Below are positions 1 through 12,300 of a DNA stretch of 64,000 nucleotides, one piece after another (the stretch's first letter is position 1; each line of letters starts with the position of its first letter). This stretch comes from Oryza sativa Japonica Group (taxonomy: Eukaryota > Streptophyta > Magnoliopsida > Poales > Poaceae), in assembly GCF_034140825.1 (NCBI RefSeq), contig NC_089037.1:35803001-35867000 (forward strand), read 5' to 3'. The notes beneath the pieces are model-generated. The model was not told the DNA's origin. It ran no database searches and worked only from the letters and a program-made list of their open reading frames with translations. Made by a program: the position numbers and the translations under genes.

Positions 1-380
1 TTTTCCTGGGCTTTAAACCGTGCCTTCTCCCGGAAGCTAAGCAACAACCGGTTCTCGAGTGGAACCAGGCGCCGCCCCCGCCTGACACGGGGGACAGCCC
101 TGTCATTCCCTCATAAATGAACGATGACCTGTGACAGCCCTTCCTCGAGTGACGCTTGGACGTGACGGGTCATACCCACCCCCACTCCGCCGGGTACAAG
201 GGCGACGTGAGGACATGGTTGCCCTATCCATCGGATGTGACGGTGTCAGGCCGGTCACATCCGTTGGACAGAGGTTAGCTAGGCGCGCCGCACGTCTGCC
301 CTTACCGCATTAAATGCGGTGAGGGACAGTTGGGGCGTCGCACTTTTATGGCTGTTCAGCCTGTGCTCTCGCTCTCTCCC
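1..380 (-). repeat. 3' LTR of the Tat element, outer part
   Basis: This stretch aligns base for base with 19756-20137 of the other LTR. It contains the inverted motif CCGCATTAAATGCGG at 307-321. The LTR continues off the left edge of the window, so its true outer end and target duplication are not visible. It resumes at 5599 after the nested element. Confidence 0.88.
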
Positions 381-422
381 TGTCACGCCCGGAAATTCAC
401 TAGTGAATTTCCGGGCGTGACA
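381..422. repeat. 42-bp perfect palindrome forming the left end of the nested element
   Basis: Twenty bases starting TGTCACGCCCGGAAATTCAC are followed by TA and their exact reverse complement, ending at 422. The right arm equals the last bases of the element's long 3' LTR (5574-5593). The left arm is an inverted copy of that LTR end rather than the family's normal LTR start, which is TGTCACACCC in the sister LTR at 10261 and TATCACATCC at 2204. Confidence 0.9.
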
Positions 423-424
423 AG

Positions 425-438
425 TTGGTATCAGAGCC
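425..438 (+). promoter_or_regulatory. Primer-binding site of the nested element (initiator Met tRNA type)
   Basis: TGGTATCAGAGCCA follows the left end by two bases. This sequence is the standard complement to the 3' end of plant initiator methionine tRNA, used to prime reverse transcription in many plant LTR elements. Confidence 0.85.
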
Positions 439-950
439 ATCTCGACTGTAGGATAAGCCAAATGGTCAAACCTTAAGGACTAATTTTCCGAAAACATGAT
501 TTGTGAAAATTTCTCCTTTCTTCCTTATCTAGAATTCTTTGCAAATTGTTTCATTGTCTACTCCCCTCTCTCTTTCAACTTGAGTAGTTCTAAGACATTG
601 AAACTTGAAGACATTTATGTGGTCAACTTATGGAGGTCAGTCAAGTGGATCGAGGAAGGACCGAAGTGCCAAGTGGTCAAGATGGAATGAAGTTTGGATC
701 CTACCTTAGAACCTATGCCGCCAAAGTGTCCTTGAAGAATAGTTAGTAGGGTAGAACGCTTGTTGTTTGCTTTGTGTGTAGGTATGGTTGCATTCCCATC
801 ATTGGAGTAGTTCATTGATGAGTGTGTAACTATACTAGGTTGCTTGCTTAATCAACTTGAACAATATAATGGTCTACACACATCAGATCAGTGTTAACCT
901 GGTTAAGGTCTTGTCTTTAGTGTAACCCCTCTCCTTCTATCTTCTCTAAT

Positions 951-2075
951 ATGCAACAGATGGTGAACACTCGCGCCAGTGGAAGTGGAAACAATAACAA
1001 TGAAGGGAACCCAATTCTTGCTCAAGTTCTGGCTCAACAGACTCAGTTAATGAACATGATGATACAGCAGATGCAGAACCAGCTCAACCAAGGGAACAAC
1101 AATGCTCCACCGCCGCAGAACAAGTTAGCTGATTTTCTTCGTGTGAGGCCACCTACCTTTTCTAGCACTACTAACCCAGTGGAAGCAGGTGATTGGTTGC
1201 ACACTATTGAGAAGAAGTTGGAACTGCTCCAGTGCACGGATCAGGAGAAAGTTGTTTTCGCTTCACATCAGTTGCAAGGACCTGCATCAGAATGGTGGGA
1301 TCATTTTCGGATGAACAGAGCAGAAGGACAACCAATCACTTGGGTGGAGTTCACGGAAGCATTCAAGAAGACACACATACCTGTAGGAGTTGTTTCTTTG
1401 AAGAAGCGTGAGTTCAGGACATTGAAGCAAAAGGATCATACCGTGGCAGAGTATCTTCATGAGTTCAATCGTCTGGCACGTTATGCTCCAGAAGATGTGC
1501 GTACTGACGAAGAAAGGCAGGAGAAGTTCCTGGAAGGCCTGAAGGATGAACTGTCAGTTACATTGATCTCCCATGACTATGTTGATTTTCAGCAGCTGGT
1601 TGACAAAGCAATTCGACTTGAAGACAAGAAGAACAGGATGGATAACCGTAAACGGAGAATGACTGTATTCCAGGAGGCACAAGGTAGTAGCCAGAGGCAG
1701 CATATCAGGCCACTCCAAATTGGTGAATCTTCTTCCGCTGGTCAAGGACAGTCGCAACAATTGAACATCGCTGGTGAGATCAAATCAGAGACTAATGAAA
1801 GCAATGATGTTAACATCGAGCAAGCTAATCAGCCGGTGCCAGTTCAGCAGGACCAGTCTCAGGAGAATAACACTAGTGGAAGGGAGCAGCAGGTATGTTT
1901 CAACTGTTACAAGCCAGGCCACTTTGCAAGAGAGTGTCCGAAGCCGAAGCGTCAGCAGCCGCAAGGTCAGGTCAACAACATTGTCGTCACAGGAGCCAAT
2001 GCAGTGCCAGTTGCGTCTTCAAGAGTTGCGTCTTCAAGTGTTACAGCTCAGCCACTAGTTTCAAAGCAGCAGTAG
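951..2075 (+). CDS. gag: Gag polyprotein of the nested gag-only element
   Basis: A 374-residue frame that looks whole. A Gln/Asn-rich N-terminus (about residues 15-55) is followed by a retrotransposon gag (capsid-type) domain at about 60-230, with the typical ASEWWDHF and FRTLKQKDHTVAEY segments. A basic linker leads to a zinc knuckle CFNCYKPGHFAREC at about 317-330 (CX2CX4HX4C), which binds RNA during packaging. No pol follows. A TAG closes the frame, and non-coding sequence leads to the purine tract at 2189-2199. The likely role is virus-like particle assembly, with enzymes supplied by a related element. The methionine at 960 (MVNTRASG) is a slightly shorter possible start. Confidence 0.85.
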   Translation: MQQMVNTRASGSGNNNNEGNPILAQVLAQQTQLMNMMIQQMQNQLNQGNNNAPPPQNKLADFLRVRPPTFSSTTNPVEAGDWLHTIEKKLELLQCTDQEKVVFASHQLQGPASEWWDHFRMNRAEGQPITWVEFTEAFKKTHIPVGVVSLKKREFRTLKQKDHTVAEYLHEFNRLARYAPEDVRTDEERQEKFLEGLKDELSVTLISHDYVDFQQLVDKAIRLEDKKNRMDNRKRRMTVFQEAQGSSQRQHIRPLQIGESSSAGQGQSQQLNIAGEIKSETNESNDVNIEQANQPVPVQQDQSQENNTSGREQQVCFNCYKPGHFARECPKPKRQQPQGQVNNIVVTGANAVPVASSRVASSSVTAQPLVSKQQ

Positions 2076-2203
2076 TTTTCTTTAAAGCCTTAGAATAATT
2101 ATCTGAGTTATGGAATAATAAGATAGACTACAGTTTACCTATGCCCTTTTCTTTCTAGCCGTTCCGAATCTCGGGACGAGATTCTTTGTAAGGGGGGTAG
2201 ATT

Positions 2204-5200
2204 TATCACATCCTGATTTTTGTTTCAGGATTTATAAATTATTTAATAAATTAATAATAGAATTTATGTTAAATGATCTTTAATTTACAAGTGAAGTTAA
2301 ATGTGGGAAATAAAATTTCCTTAATATAAAGCATGGATGGATTTAATTTTTATTAAATTCTCCATGATTAAGTCAACTCTCTGAAATTTTCTCGGATTTT
2401 TCGGAGCTCAATTCCTAAATGATACAAAGAACAGTTCAGTAATTATTTGATTTTAATGATCTAATTATATTTGTTAAGAGCTTTTCTTGTTTAAAATCCT
2501 TAAATTATAAATTGTTGTTTAAAAGGAATTATTAGAAATGATTTTAAAAGCCTAGAAGAGAAGATCTAATTTTAATCTGTTAAATCTCAATATAAAATTG
2601 GGCTAGATAAAATTTTGTTAAATACTTTGCTTAATTCTATAATTCCTAGATTTTTCTGGGATTTATTTGAGCTAAGGAAGTATTTTTAATAAATGGAATT
2701 GCATTTCATGAATAATTTAAATTGAAAAAGGTTTTTAAAAGTCTCTTTTGGCTTTGGGCCGAAAGCCGGCCCAAAACCTCCTCTCTCTCTCTCTCCCCGG
2801 CCCAGTCGGCCCAGCTCGAGCCGCTGCTCTCTTCTCTCTCTCGGTGCCGCTGACAGGTGGGGCCCACCTGTCAGGCCTGTCTTCCTCCTCGCGCCGGCCG
2901 CCGCTCGAACCCTAGCGCCGCGCCGCCGTCGTCTCCTTCCAAATCCGGTCGATCCTTTCCCGATCCGGTGAAATCAATAGAGGGGAAATGATCTTCTCGA
3001 TCTCCTCTTCCTTTTCTCTTATGGAATCATCGCCTAATTCGGTTTGGAAACTCGTGGATTCGAGGTCGAATCGGATCGGTCTCTTTCCTTCAAACCCCGA
3101 TCTTTCCTTCCCGTCGCCGGCCGCCGTGGGCCTTCGTCGTCGCCTCCTAGCCCCTTTAAAAGGTTCCCCGAGCTCTTCTCTACCCGCCGCCACCTTTGCC
3201 TTCGCCTCTCGTCGTCCGTAGTGCCCTAGCGCCGTGTAGCTTCGAGCCGCCGTCGTCGCCGCCGCTCCAGCCGTGCGCCGCCGTCGTTTCAGCCGTCGTC
3301 GTCGCTCGGGAAGGTCGCCGTCGTGATCGTCAAGTCACCGCCGTCCTCGTCTGCCTCTTCGTCGCCGCCGGAGACCGCCGGAGCACCGCCGTCACCGTCG
3401 ACCCGAAAACCGCCGCCGTTTCTTCCTCGTCGCCGGCGCCATCCGTTGCTCCTCCGCTGTTGCTTTGGTCACCGGTGAGTTCGCCGCGTCGCGCTCTACC
3501 CGTTGGTGCCCTCCGTTTGCGTCCTCGCGCCGTCGTTCGCCGGCGAGCTTGCGCTCCCGAGCCGTCGCCGGTGGTGACGTCATCGCCGACGTCATCGTCG
3601 CCCTTCCCCGTGAGCCGGTCGTGGACCGTTCGATCTCGGCCGTCCGTTTTGGATAGGTTCTATCTCGACCGTCCGTTCCCGTGAACCGCTGCCGTGCACC
3701 CGGTTCACCGCAAACCTTAGCCGCTGACGCAATAATCCTCTTTTCCTTTTCAAAAATAATTCATTATTGCGTCATAATTCAATTAAAATCCATATAAGTG
3801 TTTTAATCCGATTTAATCTTTGAAAATTCATAACTAATTCATTTCATTGTAACTCAGTTTAATGTGGTTCAAGTTGCAAAAATTATATAAAATAAAGATC
3901 TACATATTAAAATTGTCCATAAATTGAATTAAATTTATTTAATTCTTTTTAAATGGGCTTTAATTAGATTTAATCTTGTAAAATTCATATTAAATTCATA
4001 TTAAGTCAGAATGAGGCCGTTCAAGTCTCATAATTCATCTAAAATTATGATCTACATGTTTGTTTACTTTTTATGTATTGTTTATTTGGTTTTTATTAGT
4101 CTTTTTCCTCGTTTTGCGTGTTAGCTTGTGAAGGTTCGCGAGTGCGCCGGAAGTATTCAAGAAGATTAATTGAAGACCGATTATTGCAAGGCAAGTCACA
4201 CAGATCCTAAACACAATCCTTTGAGCATGTTGATCCTATATTTAAATTCTCTATTTATTTCAACTGTGCATTTATTTTCGAATGTCACCGGGTGGTGTGA
4301 ACCTATTCCTTTGTTATGGCCTGTTTGCATTGATTACTCTATTCCTTGATACCTTGGGATATTATAACTTGACTAGTTGAGCTTTATATATTGGTTCAGC
4401 TAGATATTAGATATGATTGCTTAGCCATGCTTAGAAACATTAGCACACTATTGGGATAACTTATGACTTAATATTATTTAATGATGGCTTAATGATAGTT
4501 CACGATGGTCAATCGTGATTGGTTAATTAATTACTTGCCAACTAAAACTTGATAATGGTGGGTTGTGAGCACATGGTTTTGAGAGTCGTGCTCATGGCAA
4601 TTAAGGACCGGTTCGCGAGCTACTGTTGTGAAACATTAACCGTGCCAACCACAAGCCAGCGTGGGCAACGGCTTTACCTTTTGTATAACATGGTTCATTG
4701 CGGATCACCAGACTGAGAAGTGGCGGAGATAAGCCCACGGGGGTCGCTGGGGAGTCCATGCCTTGTTTTATAAGGGGGTGATTATGATCCAGGAATGGTG
4801 CACTGTGGTGAGTTGTGTTGTGCAGAGGGTATTGTCACAGCCTCTATTCGGGTACTTTTCAGTATCGCGACGCATGGTAGACATGATGTTGAGGCTGTGT
4901 CTTGTGGGTACAGTGGTACACCTCTGGCCAGAGTAAAACTATTCGAATAGCCGTGCCCGCGGTTATGGGCGGGTTGAGCAATGTTTTTCGTGATTAGTCT
5001 CACACCTCTCACAATAATTATGGATGTTATACCTGGTAATAATTTGCTTAGCTCCTGGTTTGGAGTTAGATCTGTACAGCCGGGTATGGTTGTTCAGAAT
5101 GGTTGGGCCTGTGCAGCATGGGTGTGTTGTTCAGTGTTGATTAAAATTTCTGATTAATTACTCCACTGTTTTACATCTCTTAAATGTTTTGCTAAGTGCT

Positions 5201-5593
5201 GCTTTTGCAAATGAGCCTATATTATGCCATCCTTTGGTATCCTTGTGCACTTGCATATTTGCTTTGTGGCTTGCTGAGTATGTCATATGCTCATTCTTGC
5301 AATAATCAATCAACCTCAGTTGAAGAAAAAGAATCCAGAAGGAGAAGACGTTTGGCTTATACCCCAGTTGAGCTGCCTGTGGGAGTGGAGCCGGAGCTTC
5401 GGTAGATTTTATTTTCCGCTGCAGTTTTCTTCATGGTGAGGACTAAGTGCCTCTTAAGTAAGTACTTATCGTTTTAGTTAATTTGATGAATCTGTATATT
5501 AAATTGTCAGTTTGTGTACCTCGGCTGATTCCTGGACGAGGATTTTATGCACAAATAAGTTTGGAAATTACTAGTGAATTTCCGGGCGTGACA
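2204..5593 (+). repeat. Long (about 3.4 kb) 3' LTR of the gag-only element
   Basis: The LTR begins TATCACATCCTG right after the AAGGGGGGTAG purine tract and ends TTTCCGGGCGTGACA before the CTCCC target duplication. It is AT-rich at both ends, with a GC-rich core at about 2750-3720 full of CGTCGCCGCC-like triplets. Open frames in that core are compositional, not genes. The sequence is the same family as the solo LTR at 7272-10261, which lies in the opposite orientation. Confidence 0.82.
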
Positions 5594-5598
5594 CTCCC

Positions 5599-5794
5599 TC
5601 CTCCGCATGGCAGCCGGGTGAGGGCCTCGGGGCGAACCCGCGGGATAGCCCGAGGGGGTGACGCCATGCCCCGAGCCCCCCCCGGCCGCTTCCACGACTC
5701 GCGTGACGCGCGAATGGGGCTAACTTGCAAAGTCACGTCGCCGGAGGGAAAGTAACCCTCTACTTCACATACCCCCGGGTCCATATCTCCGACA
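5599..5794 (-). repeat. 3' LTR of the Tat element, inner part
   Basis: This is the second piece of the interrupted 3' LTR, matching about 20138-20350. In element sense it begins TGTCGGAGATATGG at 5794. Just outside, at 5795-5806, a GTAGCCCCCGAC run reads as a purine-rich GGGGGCTAC on the minus strand, which is the expected polypurine tract next to a 3' LTR. CTCCC at 5594-5598 repeats CTCCC at 376-380 and is the target duplication of the nested element. Confidence 0.85.
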
Positions 5795-6388
5795 GTAGCC
5801 CCCGACGCTATATCAGGTATCGATTTCCTGAGATCGTTCTGACATGGTGCCTCACGACTCCTCGAGCTGGGGTTGTGGGCCCGGCAGGGAATCCAAAAGG
5901 ATATCGCCGCGTGGCCAGGTTGGCGTGCCAACCATAATAGCGGTTTGACCGCCACTGACCGCGCTCATGATGAAGATGCTTGAGGCGCGATAACCCGGGG
6001 GGTCAGTCAGACCACGCCTCGATTCTCCCGCTCGCTACTCCTGCGGCGGTAGTGGTGACGGTTTGCTCAACTTGCGCTCATAGCCGTTGTGCACTCCACC
6101 TCGAGTGTGCCACTGACAGACGCACTAAAGGCGGGAGCGGATACAACGGGCGACGTGATGAGTGGGCGCAGGATGCGAAGAGACAAATGCGGGCGCGAGG
6201 ATCGTGGGGGCAAGTATGGGAGCGCGAAACGAGGAGGCAAGTGCGGATGAAGCGAGGATAAAAGGGGGCGGAGGCAGAGACTCTGCCCCCTTCCTTTCAC
6301 CAACCGCCCACTCGTCCTTTCGCTTCTCAAACCCTAACATTCTCGCCACCTCATACTGTCTCACGCTCCACGCTCTCCGCCGGTTGCC
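5795..6388. other. Internal region of the Tat element between 3' LTR and antisense frame
   Basis: Non-coding sequence of the Tat element, running from the polypurine tract at 5795 up to the first ATG of the antisense frame at 6389. It would serve as leader or promoter for a plus-strand transcript. AGCGAGGATAAAAGGGGGCG at about 6252-6271 contains a TATA-like ATAAAA about 120 bases before that ATG. No other feature was recognised. Confidence 0.4.
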
Positions 6389-9300
6389 ATGGCCCAAGAC
6401 ACCGGCGACGCAGTGCTCCCTTCCTCCCGCATCACAGCAGACAGGCACCTTAGCCTTCCCCGCAAGATCATGCCGGACGGTGCCGTCGTGCGGGCGGGAG
6501 AGTCGCGGCCACGGCCACGATATCCGGAGCGATCCATGCACCTCTTGTCCTTCGCCATGACGGGCTTGATTCCGCCGTTCTCCAGATTCTTCCATGAGGT
6601 TCTGGATTTCTACGAAATTCATGCCTTGCATCTCGCACCCAATGCCGTGATGACGCTGGCCATCTTCGTGCATTTGTGTGAGATGTTCATTGGGGTGCGA
6701 CCGACGATGCGGTTGTTCCAGGCCTTCTTCATTCCGTAGCTTCTGCAAGGCGCGGTGGTGGGGGGATGCTACTTCCAGCCCCGGCCAGGCACAGCGGGTC
6801 AGTACATCGAGAGCAATCTCCGCAAGAAATGGGAGGACTGGAATAAGGACTGGTTCTACACCGCGTTGCCGGACCATCCGCGACTTCGAGTTCCCGCTGG
6901 CCCTCCTGAAAGGTCTGCCGCATGGCTGGCGACTTCGGAGCTGGGCGAGGAATACGACGCGGTGTGGGATCGCCTTAGGGGCCTGCGGAGCCTGGGCCTC
7001 ACGGGGGCGATGGTCTTTGGCGATTACTTCCGCCGCTGCATCGCACCTCTTCAGGAACGATCCCGTGGAGCGTGGGAATACACTGGTCCCAACGACCCCA
7101 TGCGGACGCATGTGGGCGAGCGCTGGGACTAGGGTGAGGAGGACGCGAAGAGGGTGATTCGGCGGGTGCTGGGCCTAGACTCCGCTGAGCCAACACTAAT
7201 CCCAGATGGGATTCTTCCCCTCTGCTGCTACCGTGACCGGGAGAGCATTCTGGCCGTGATGTCAGCCATCGTGTCACGCCCGGAATTTCTATCCAAAATT
7301 CCAAACGCTTACATGTGTGTGAACCCTCGTCCAGGAATCAGCCGAGGCACACAATAACAAATTGATAATAGAGTACAATTATTACTCTAATTAATAGGCG
7401 AATAAAATGTCATTACAGAGGTAGATAGTTCCTCTCAATCAATAAAGATCTAAGCAGCGGAAAATAAAATAAACGGCGCAGACGGCTCCACTCCACAAGC
7501 AGCTTGACCAAGGCTACACCTAATCCTCCACACCATCAGCATCATTGTAGAACTCTTCCTCTGATGAATGATTGCAAGGTGAGTATATGACATACTCAGC
7601 AAGCCACGCAGCAAATATGCAAGTGCACAGGATAACAAAGGATGGCATAGTAGGGTTTCATCTTTTTGCAAAAGCAGCATTCAGCAAACATTTGAGAATT
7701 TAATAAAACAGTTAAGTATTAAACAATATTAACCCAACGCTATACAACATACCCTGTTGCATAGGCCCAACCATTCTGAACAACCATCCCGGCTGCACAG
7801 TTCTATCTCCAAACCAGGAATATACCATTCCAAACCAGGAGCTAATCAAATTATTACCAATTATAGCATCATTTACTATGGTGAGAAGTGTGAGACTAAT
7901 CACGAAAGACATTGTTAGACCCGCCCATAACCGTGGGCACGGCTATTCGAATAGTTTTACTCTGATCAGAAGTGTACCACTGTACCCACAAGACACAACC
8001 CCACATCATGTCACCATGTGCCTCAATACCACCACGGTACCTCGGAAAGGAGTTGTGACAATACCCCTTGCATAACACAATCCACTACAGCGCACCTTTC
8101 CTGGATCATAATCACCCCCTTATAAACAAGGCATGGACTCCCCAGCGACCCCCGTGGGCTTATCTCCGCCACTTCTCAGTCTGGTGCTCCGCAATGAACC
8201 ATGCTATACAAAAGATAAAGCCGTTGCCCACGCTGGCTTGTGGTTGGCACGGTTAATGTTTCACAACCGAAACTCGTGAACCGGTCCTTAATTGTCATGA
8301 GCACGACCATCAAAACCATGTGCTCACAACCCACCATTATCAGGTTTTAGTTGGCAAGTAATTAATTAACCAGTCACGATTGACCATCATGAACAATCAT
8401 TAAGCCATCATTAAAATAATAGTGAGTCATAAGTTATCCCAATAGTGTGCTAATGTTTCTAAGCATGGATAAGCAATCACATCTAATATCTAGCTGAACC
8501 AATATATAAAGCTCAACTAGTCAAGTTATAATAACCCAAGGTATCAAGGAATAAAGTAACCAAGAACAAAAGGGCTATAACAAAGAATAGGTTAATTCCA
8601 CCCAATGACATTCGAAAATAAATGCAATAGTTGAATAGAAACAATAGCTTTAAACGGGATCAACATGCTCAAAGGGTTGTTTGGGATCTGTGTGACTTGC
8701 CTTGCTGGCCTTGGAACTCTTCAAACTCTTCTCCTGCGAAAACGGACTCTCCGGAAACGACGGAATCTAAACAGAAAAGAGCAAAATCACCAAAACAGCA
8801 CATAAACAAGCATGAACAGTACATGTGGATATTTTTAACATGTAGATCTCAATTTTAGAAAAATTTAGAGACTTGAACCAACTAAATCGGAGCTAAGATG
8901 AATTAGTTATGAATTTTTGAAGATTAAATCGGATTAAAACACTTGTATTGATTTTAATTGAATTATGACGCAATAATGAATTATTTTTGAAAAGGAAAAA
9001 GAGATTTATTGCGTCAGCGGGCTAGGGTTTCGGTGGACCGGGCGCACGGCGGCGGTTCACACGAACGGACGGCCGAGATCGACTTGATCCAAAACGGATG
9101 GCCGAGATTGAACGGTCCACGACCGGCTCACGGGGAAGGGCGACGATGACGTCGGCGATGATGTCACCACCGGCGACGGCGGCTCGGCGGCTCGGGCGCG
9201 CATGCTCGCCGGCGAACGGCTGCACTACGGCACGAACGGAGGGCACCAACGGGTAGAGGGCGACGCGGCGAACTCACCGGCGACCAAAAAGGCGGCGGAA

Positions 9301-12300
9301 GAGCAACGGACGGCGACGGCGACGAGGTTGAAACGGCGGCGGAGATCGGGTCGACGGTGACGGCGGTGCTCCGGCGGTCTTCGGCGGCGGCGAAGCGGCG
9401 GACGAGGACGGCGGCGACTTGACGATCACGACGGCGACCTTCCCGAGCAACGGCGACGGCTGAAACGACGGCGGCGCACGGCTGGAGCGGCGGCGACGAC
9501 GGCGGCTCGAAGCTACACGGCGCTAGGGCACTACGGACGACGAGAGGCGAAGGCGAAGGTGGCGACGGGTAGAGGAGAGCTCGGGGAACCTTTTAAAGGG
9601 GCTAGGAGGCGACGGCGAAGGCCCACGGCGGCTGGCGACGGGAAGGAAAGATCGGGGTTTGAAGGAAAGAGACCGATCCGAATCGAACTTGATTCCACGA
9701 ACTTCCAAAACGAATTAGCCGACGTTTCCAAAGGGGAAAAGGTAGAGGAGATCCCAAAGATTGTTTCCCCTCAATCAATTTCACCGGAAACGGAAAGGAG
9801 CGGCCGGATTTTGGAAGGAAACGGCGGCGGCGCGAAACTAGGGTTTCGGGCGGCGGCGGCCGGAGGTTGACGACGACCCTGACAGGTGGGCCCCACCTGT
9901 CAGCGGGCGGACGCGCGCGCGCGGCGGCGGACTGGGCCGGACTGGGCCGAGGAGAGAGAGAAGGGTTTTGGGCCGACTTTCGGCCCAAAGCCAAAAGAAG
10001 ACTTTTTAAAACCTTTTTCAATTTAAATTATTTATGAAATGCAATTCCATTTATTAAAAATACTTTCTTAGCTCAAATAAATCCCAGAAAAATCTAGGAA
10101 TTATAGAATTAAGCAAAGTATTTAATGAAATTTTATCTGGCCCCATTTTATATTGGAATTTATTAATTAAAATTAGATCGTCTCTTCTAGGCTTTTAAAA
10201 TAAATTCTAAAAATTCCAATTAAACAACAATTTATATATTTTGAATTTTTAGGGTGTGACACATCGGCGCCGGTAGGAGCCGGTCCAGTCGATGCGGCGC
10301 CAGCGGTAGCGCCGTCGGCACGGGTGGCGGTGGTGCGACCGCGGGCGGGAGCCGGGCCGGCGGTCCAGGCGGCGGTGGCTCAAGGGCGCCTGGATCGAGC
10401 CGCGGACCTGGAGATGATTCCGCCGGTGACCCAAAGGGGAAACGGAAGGTGGCCTATTCCCGGCCGCCCTCTCCCCCACATGGAGGAGGTGCCGAGCGTG
10501 CAACGGATCGTTCGCCAATGGGCCACAAGCGACCTGCCGGGCCCGAGGCTGGTCGGAAAAAGAAGCGGCTCCGGAAGATAGCACAAACGGAGCCATGCCG
10601 GGGGGGGGGGGGGTTTCATCGAGCCCCCAAAGTGGACCTTCAACCGCCCTCCCCGTAGGTACGATTATTGGCGCTCACTTTGGTGCTCTTACCCAACCCA
10701 TTTTCTTGTTCCTTCTTTTTCTTTTGTTAACATGATCTAGGTTCTCTTGTAGCGAGATTCCTTCTCAGGGAATCTCAGGGTCAGACCCCCCGCAAGGGAC
10801 GAAATCTGAACGGTTGGGGCAGTCCGAGCCCGGCCAAACCAAGGCCGGGGTTTTCGCAGCCTCGTGGCGGGACCCAGAGGACACGCACTGGGCCCGATCC
10901 CGAGCGACCCTCAGGCGGGACCCGTCCTACTGTGGGTGGCAGGGGTGGCGACGCTCCTCCCGGGGGCGGCTCCGGGACCAGGGTCCACGCGGAGCACCAC
11001 CAAGGATCGGGGGATGAGGGAGGTCGCGGCCTGGGAGCCGAAGCCGGAGGTGGTCCCGAGCTTGAGGTTGAGGCTGGGGGCGGTCCCGAGGCTGAGGCCG
11101 AGGCTGAGGCCGGGGGCGGTCCCGAGCCCGAGCCCGAGGCCGAGGCTGAATCCACCCGAGGACCCGAAGCGGGGGGTGAGAGGGACAGCCGTTCCCCCTT
11201 GCGCTTGGGGCGCCCTCGAGGCTGGTCTCGCAGAAGGGGGGCCGAGAGCAGCCCCCAGTCTCGCGGGGGATCCAGCAGTACCCCGTCGTCCCGGGGGCGG
11301 ACCGCGGCCTTTTCCTCCCCAACTCCGGCGAGTATGGAGCCACTTCTGCAGGTGCTCGCCGCCGCCGACTACACTGTACGAGAGGGGTTGAACACCCAAG
11401 TTCAAGCCCTAGCGGAAGAGCGGGCGGCCCTGGATGCAGAGTGGGAACAGCTCGCCGCGGACCGCGCGCGAGTCGACGAGGGGCGTCGCGCCGTGGACGA
11501 CATGGTAAGGGTGGGGGCGCAAAATGCATCAAACCCAACTAGCCAAAATCCAGGCGCGCGAGGAGGCACTGGACTCCGTCATGCGGGAGGCGGAGGAGGA
11601 GCGGCAGGCGGCGCTGATCGCCTCGAGCGTCCTGGATGAAGCGCGGGGCGATATCCGCCTTCAGTACGAGGCTCACGCCGAGGACTTGGCGAAGAGGATT
11701 AGGGACGCGCGCGGCATCCTCGACGCAGCCGCTGCCCACGAGCGGCGGGCATCGGAGGCCGACGCCTCGCTGCGGGCGCGGACGATGGCACTCGAGGCTG
11801 AACGCAGGGCCTTGGATGATCGTGCCCGCTCTGCACAGGAGTTTGAAGCCACAATCCGTCGGCGGATCGAGGTCCTCGATCGAAACCAGCGTGAGCAAAA
11901 CGCGTGCGGTGAAGAACAGGCACGGCGGGCCCGGGAGCTGGAGGAGTGAGCACGCCTGCTAGATCAGCTGGAGTCTACCTTGGCCGCCCATGAAAGAACG
12001 GCGGCAGAGGTGGAGGCTTCCCTTCGCCTCCGTGAAGAAGCCGCGGCCGAGCGTGACCGGATCACCCTCGCCGCGAAAGCTTCCGCGGACCGCCGCGCGG
12101 AAGAGCTACGGCTGCGGGAAGAGGCATGCCGGGAACGGGATGCCGCACTCGCCGAGCGCGAAGCCGAGGTGAATCGCCGCGAGGTAGCCTTGCGCCGGCT
12201 AGGCGAGCAACTCGCGAAACGAGAGGAGGCCGTTGCCGGGCGCGAGGCTCGTCATCTGGAGAGCGCCCGCGCTGAGCGTGCGGCAATATCAGCGAAGGTC

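Larger units (their letters stand above)
381..5593 (+). mobile_element. Gag-only Ty3/Gypsy element with very long LTR (Tekay/Del type, RIRE3/RIRE8-like), nested in the Tat LTR
   Basis: The element is flanked by a perfect 5-bp duplication, CTCCC, and interrupts the Tat 3' LTR. Its parts are a 42-bp palindromic left end, a primer-binding site TGGTATCAGAGCCA, a leader, one gag frame with a CCHC zinc knuckle, a purine tract (AAGGGGGGTAG), and a 3' LTR of about 3.4 kb. No protease, reverse transcriptase or integrase is present, so it is non-autonomous. The two ends are unequal, since the left end is far shorter than the right LTR. The gag type and the long LTR ending in TTTCCGGGCGTGACA point to the rice long-LTR Tekay/Del group. 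It must be younger than the recent Tat element it sits in. Confidence 0.82.

Noticed and set aside
2912-3684. Open frames in the GC-rich core of the long LTR
   Set aside because: The same sequence, inverted, is present in the solo LTR with different frames open. This is composition, not coding.
6125-7111. Long minus-strand open frame (about 328 codons) opposite the antisense frame
   Set aside because: It is Arg/Pro/His-rich with no family resemblance. The plus strand there carries the recognisable domain, so this is its shadow in GC-rich DNA.
10781-11639. Overlapping Pro/Gly/Ser-rich open frames on both strands
   Set aside because: They are low-complexity, driven by repeated GAGGCC/GGTCCCGAG-type text at 11040-11150. 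The coiled-coil frame explains the region.
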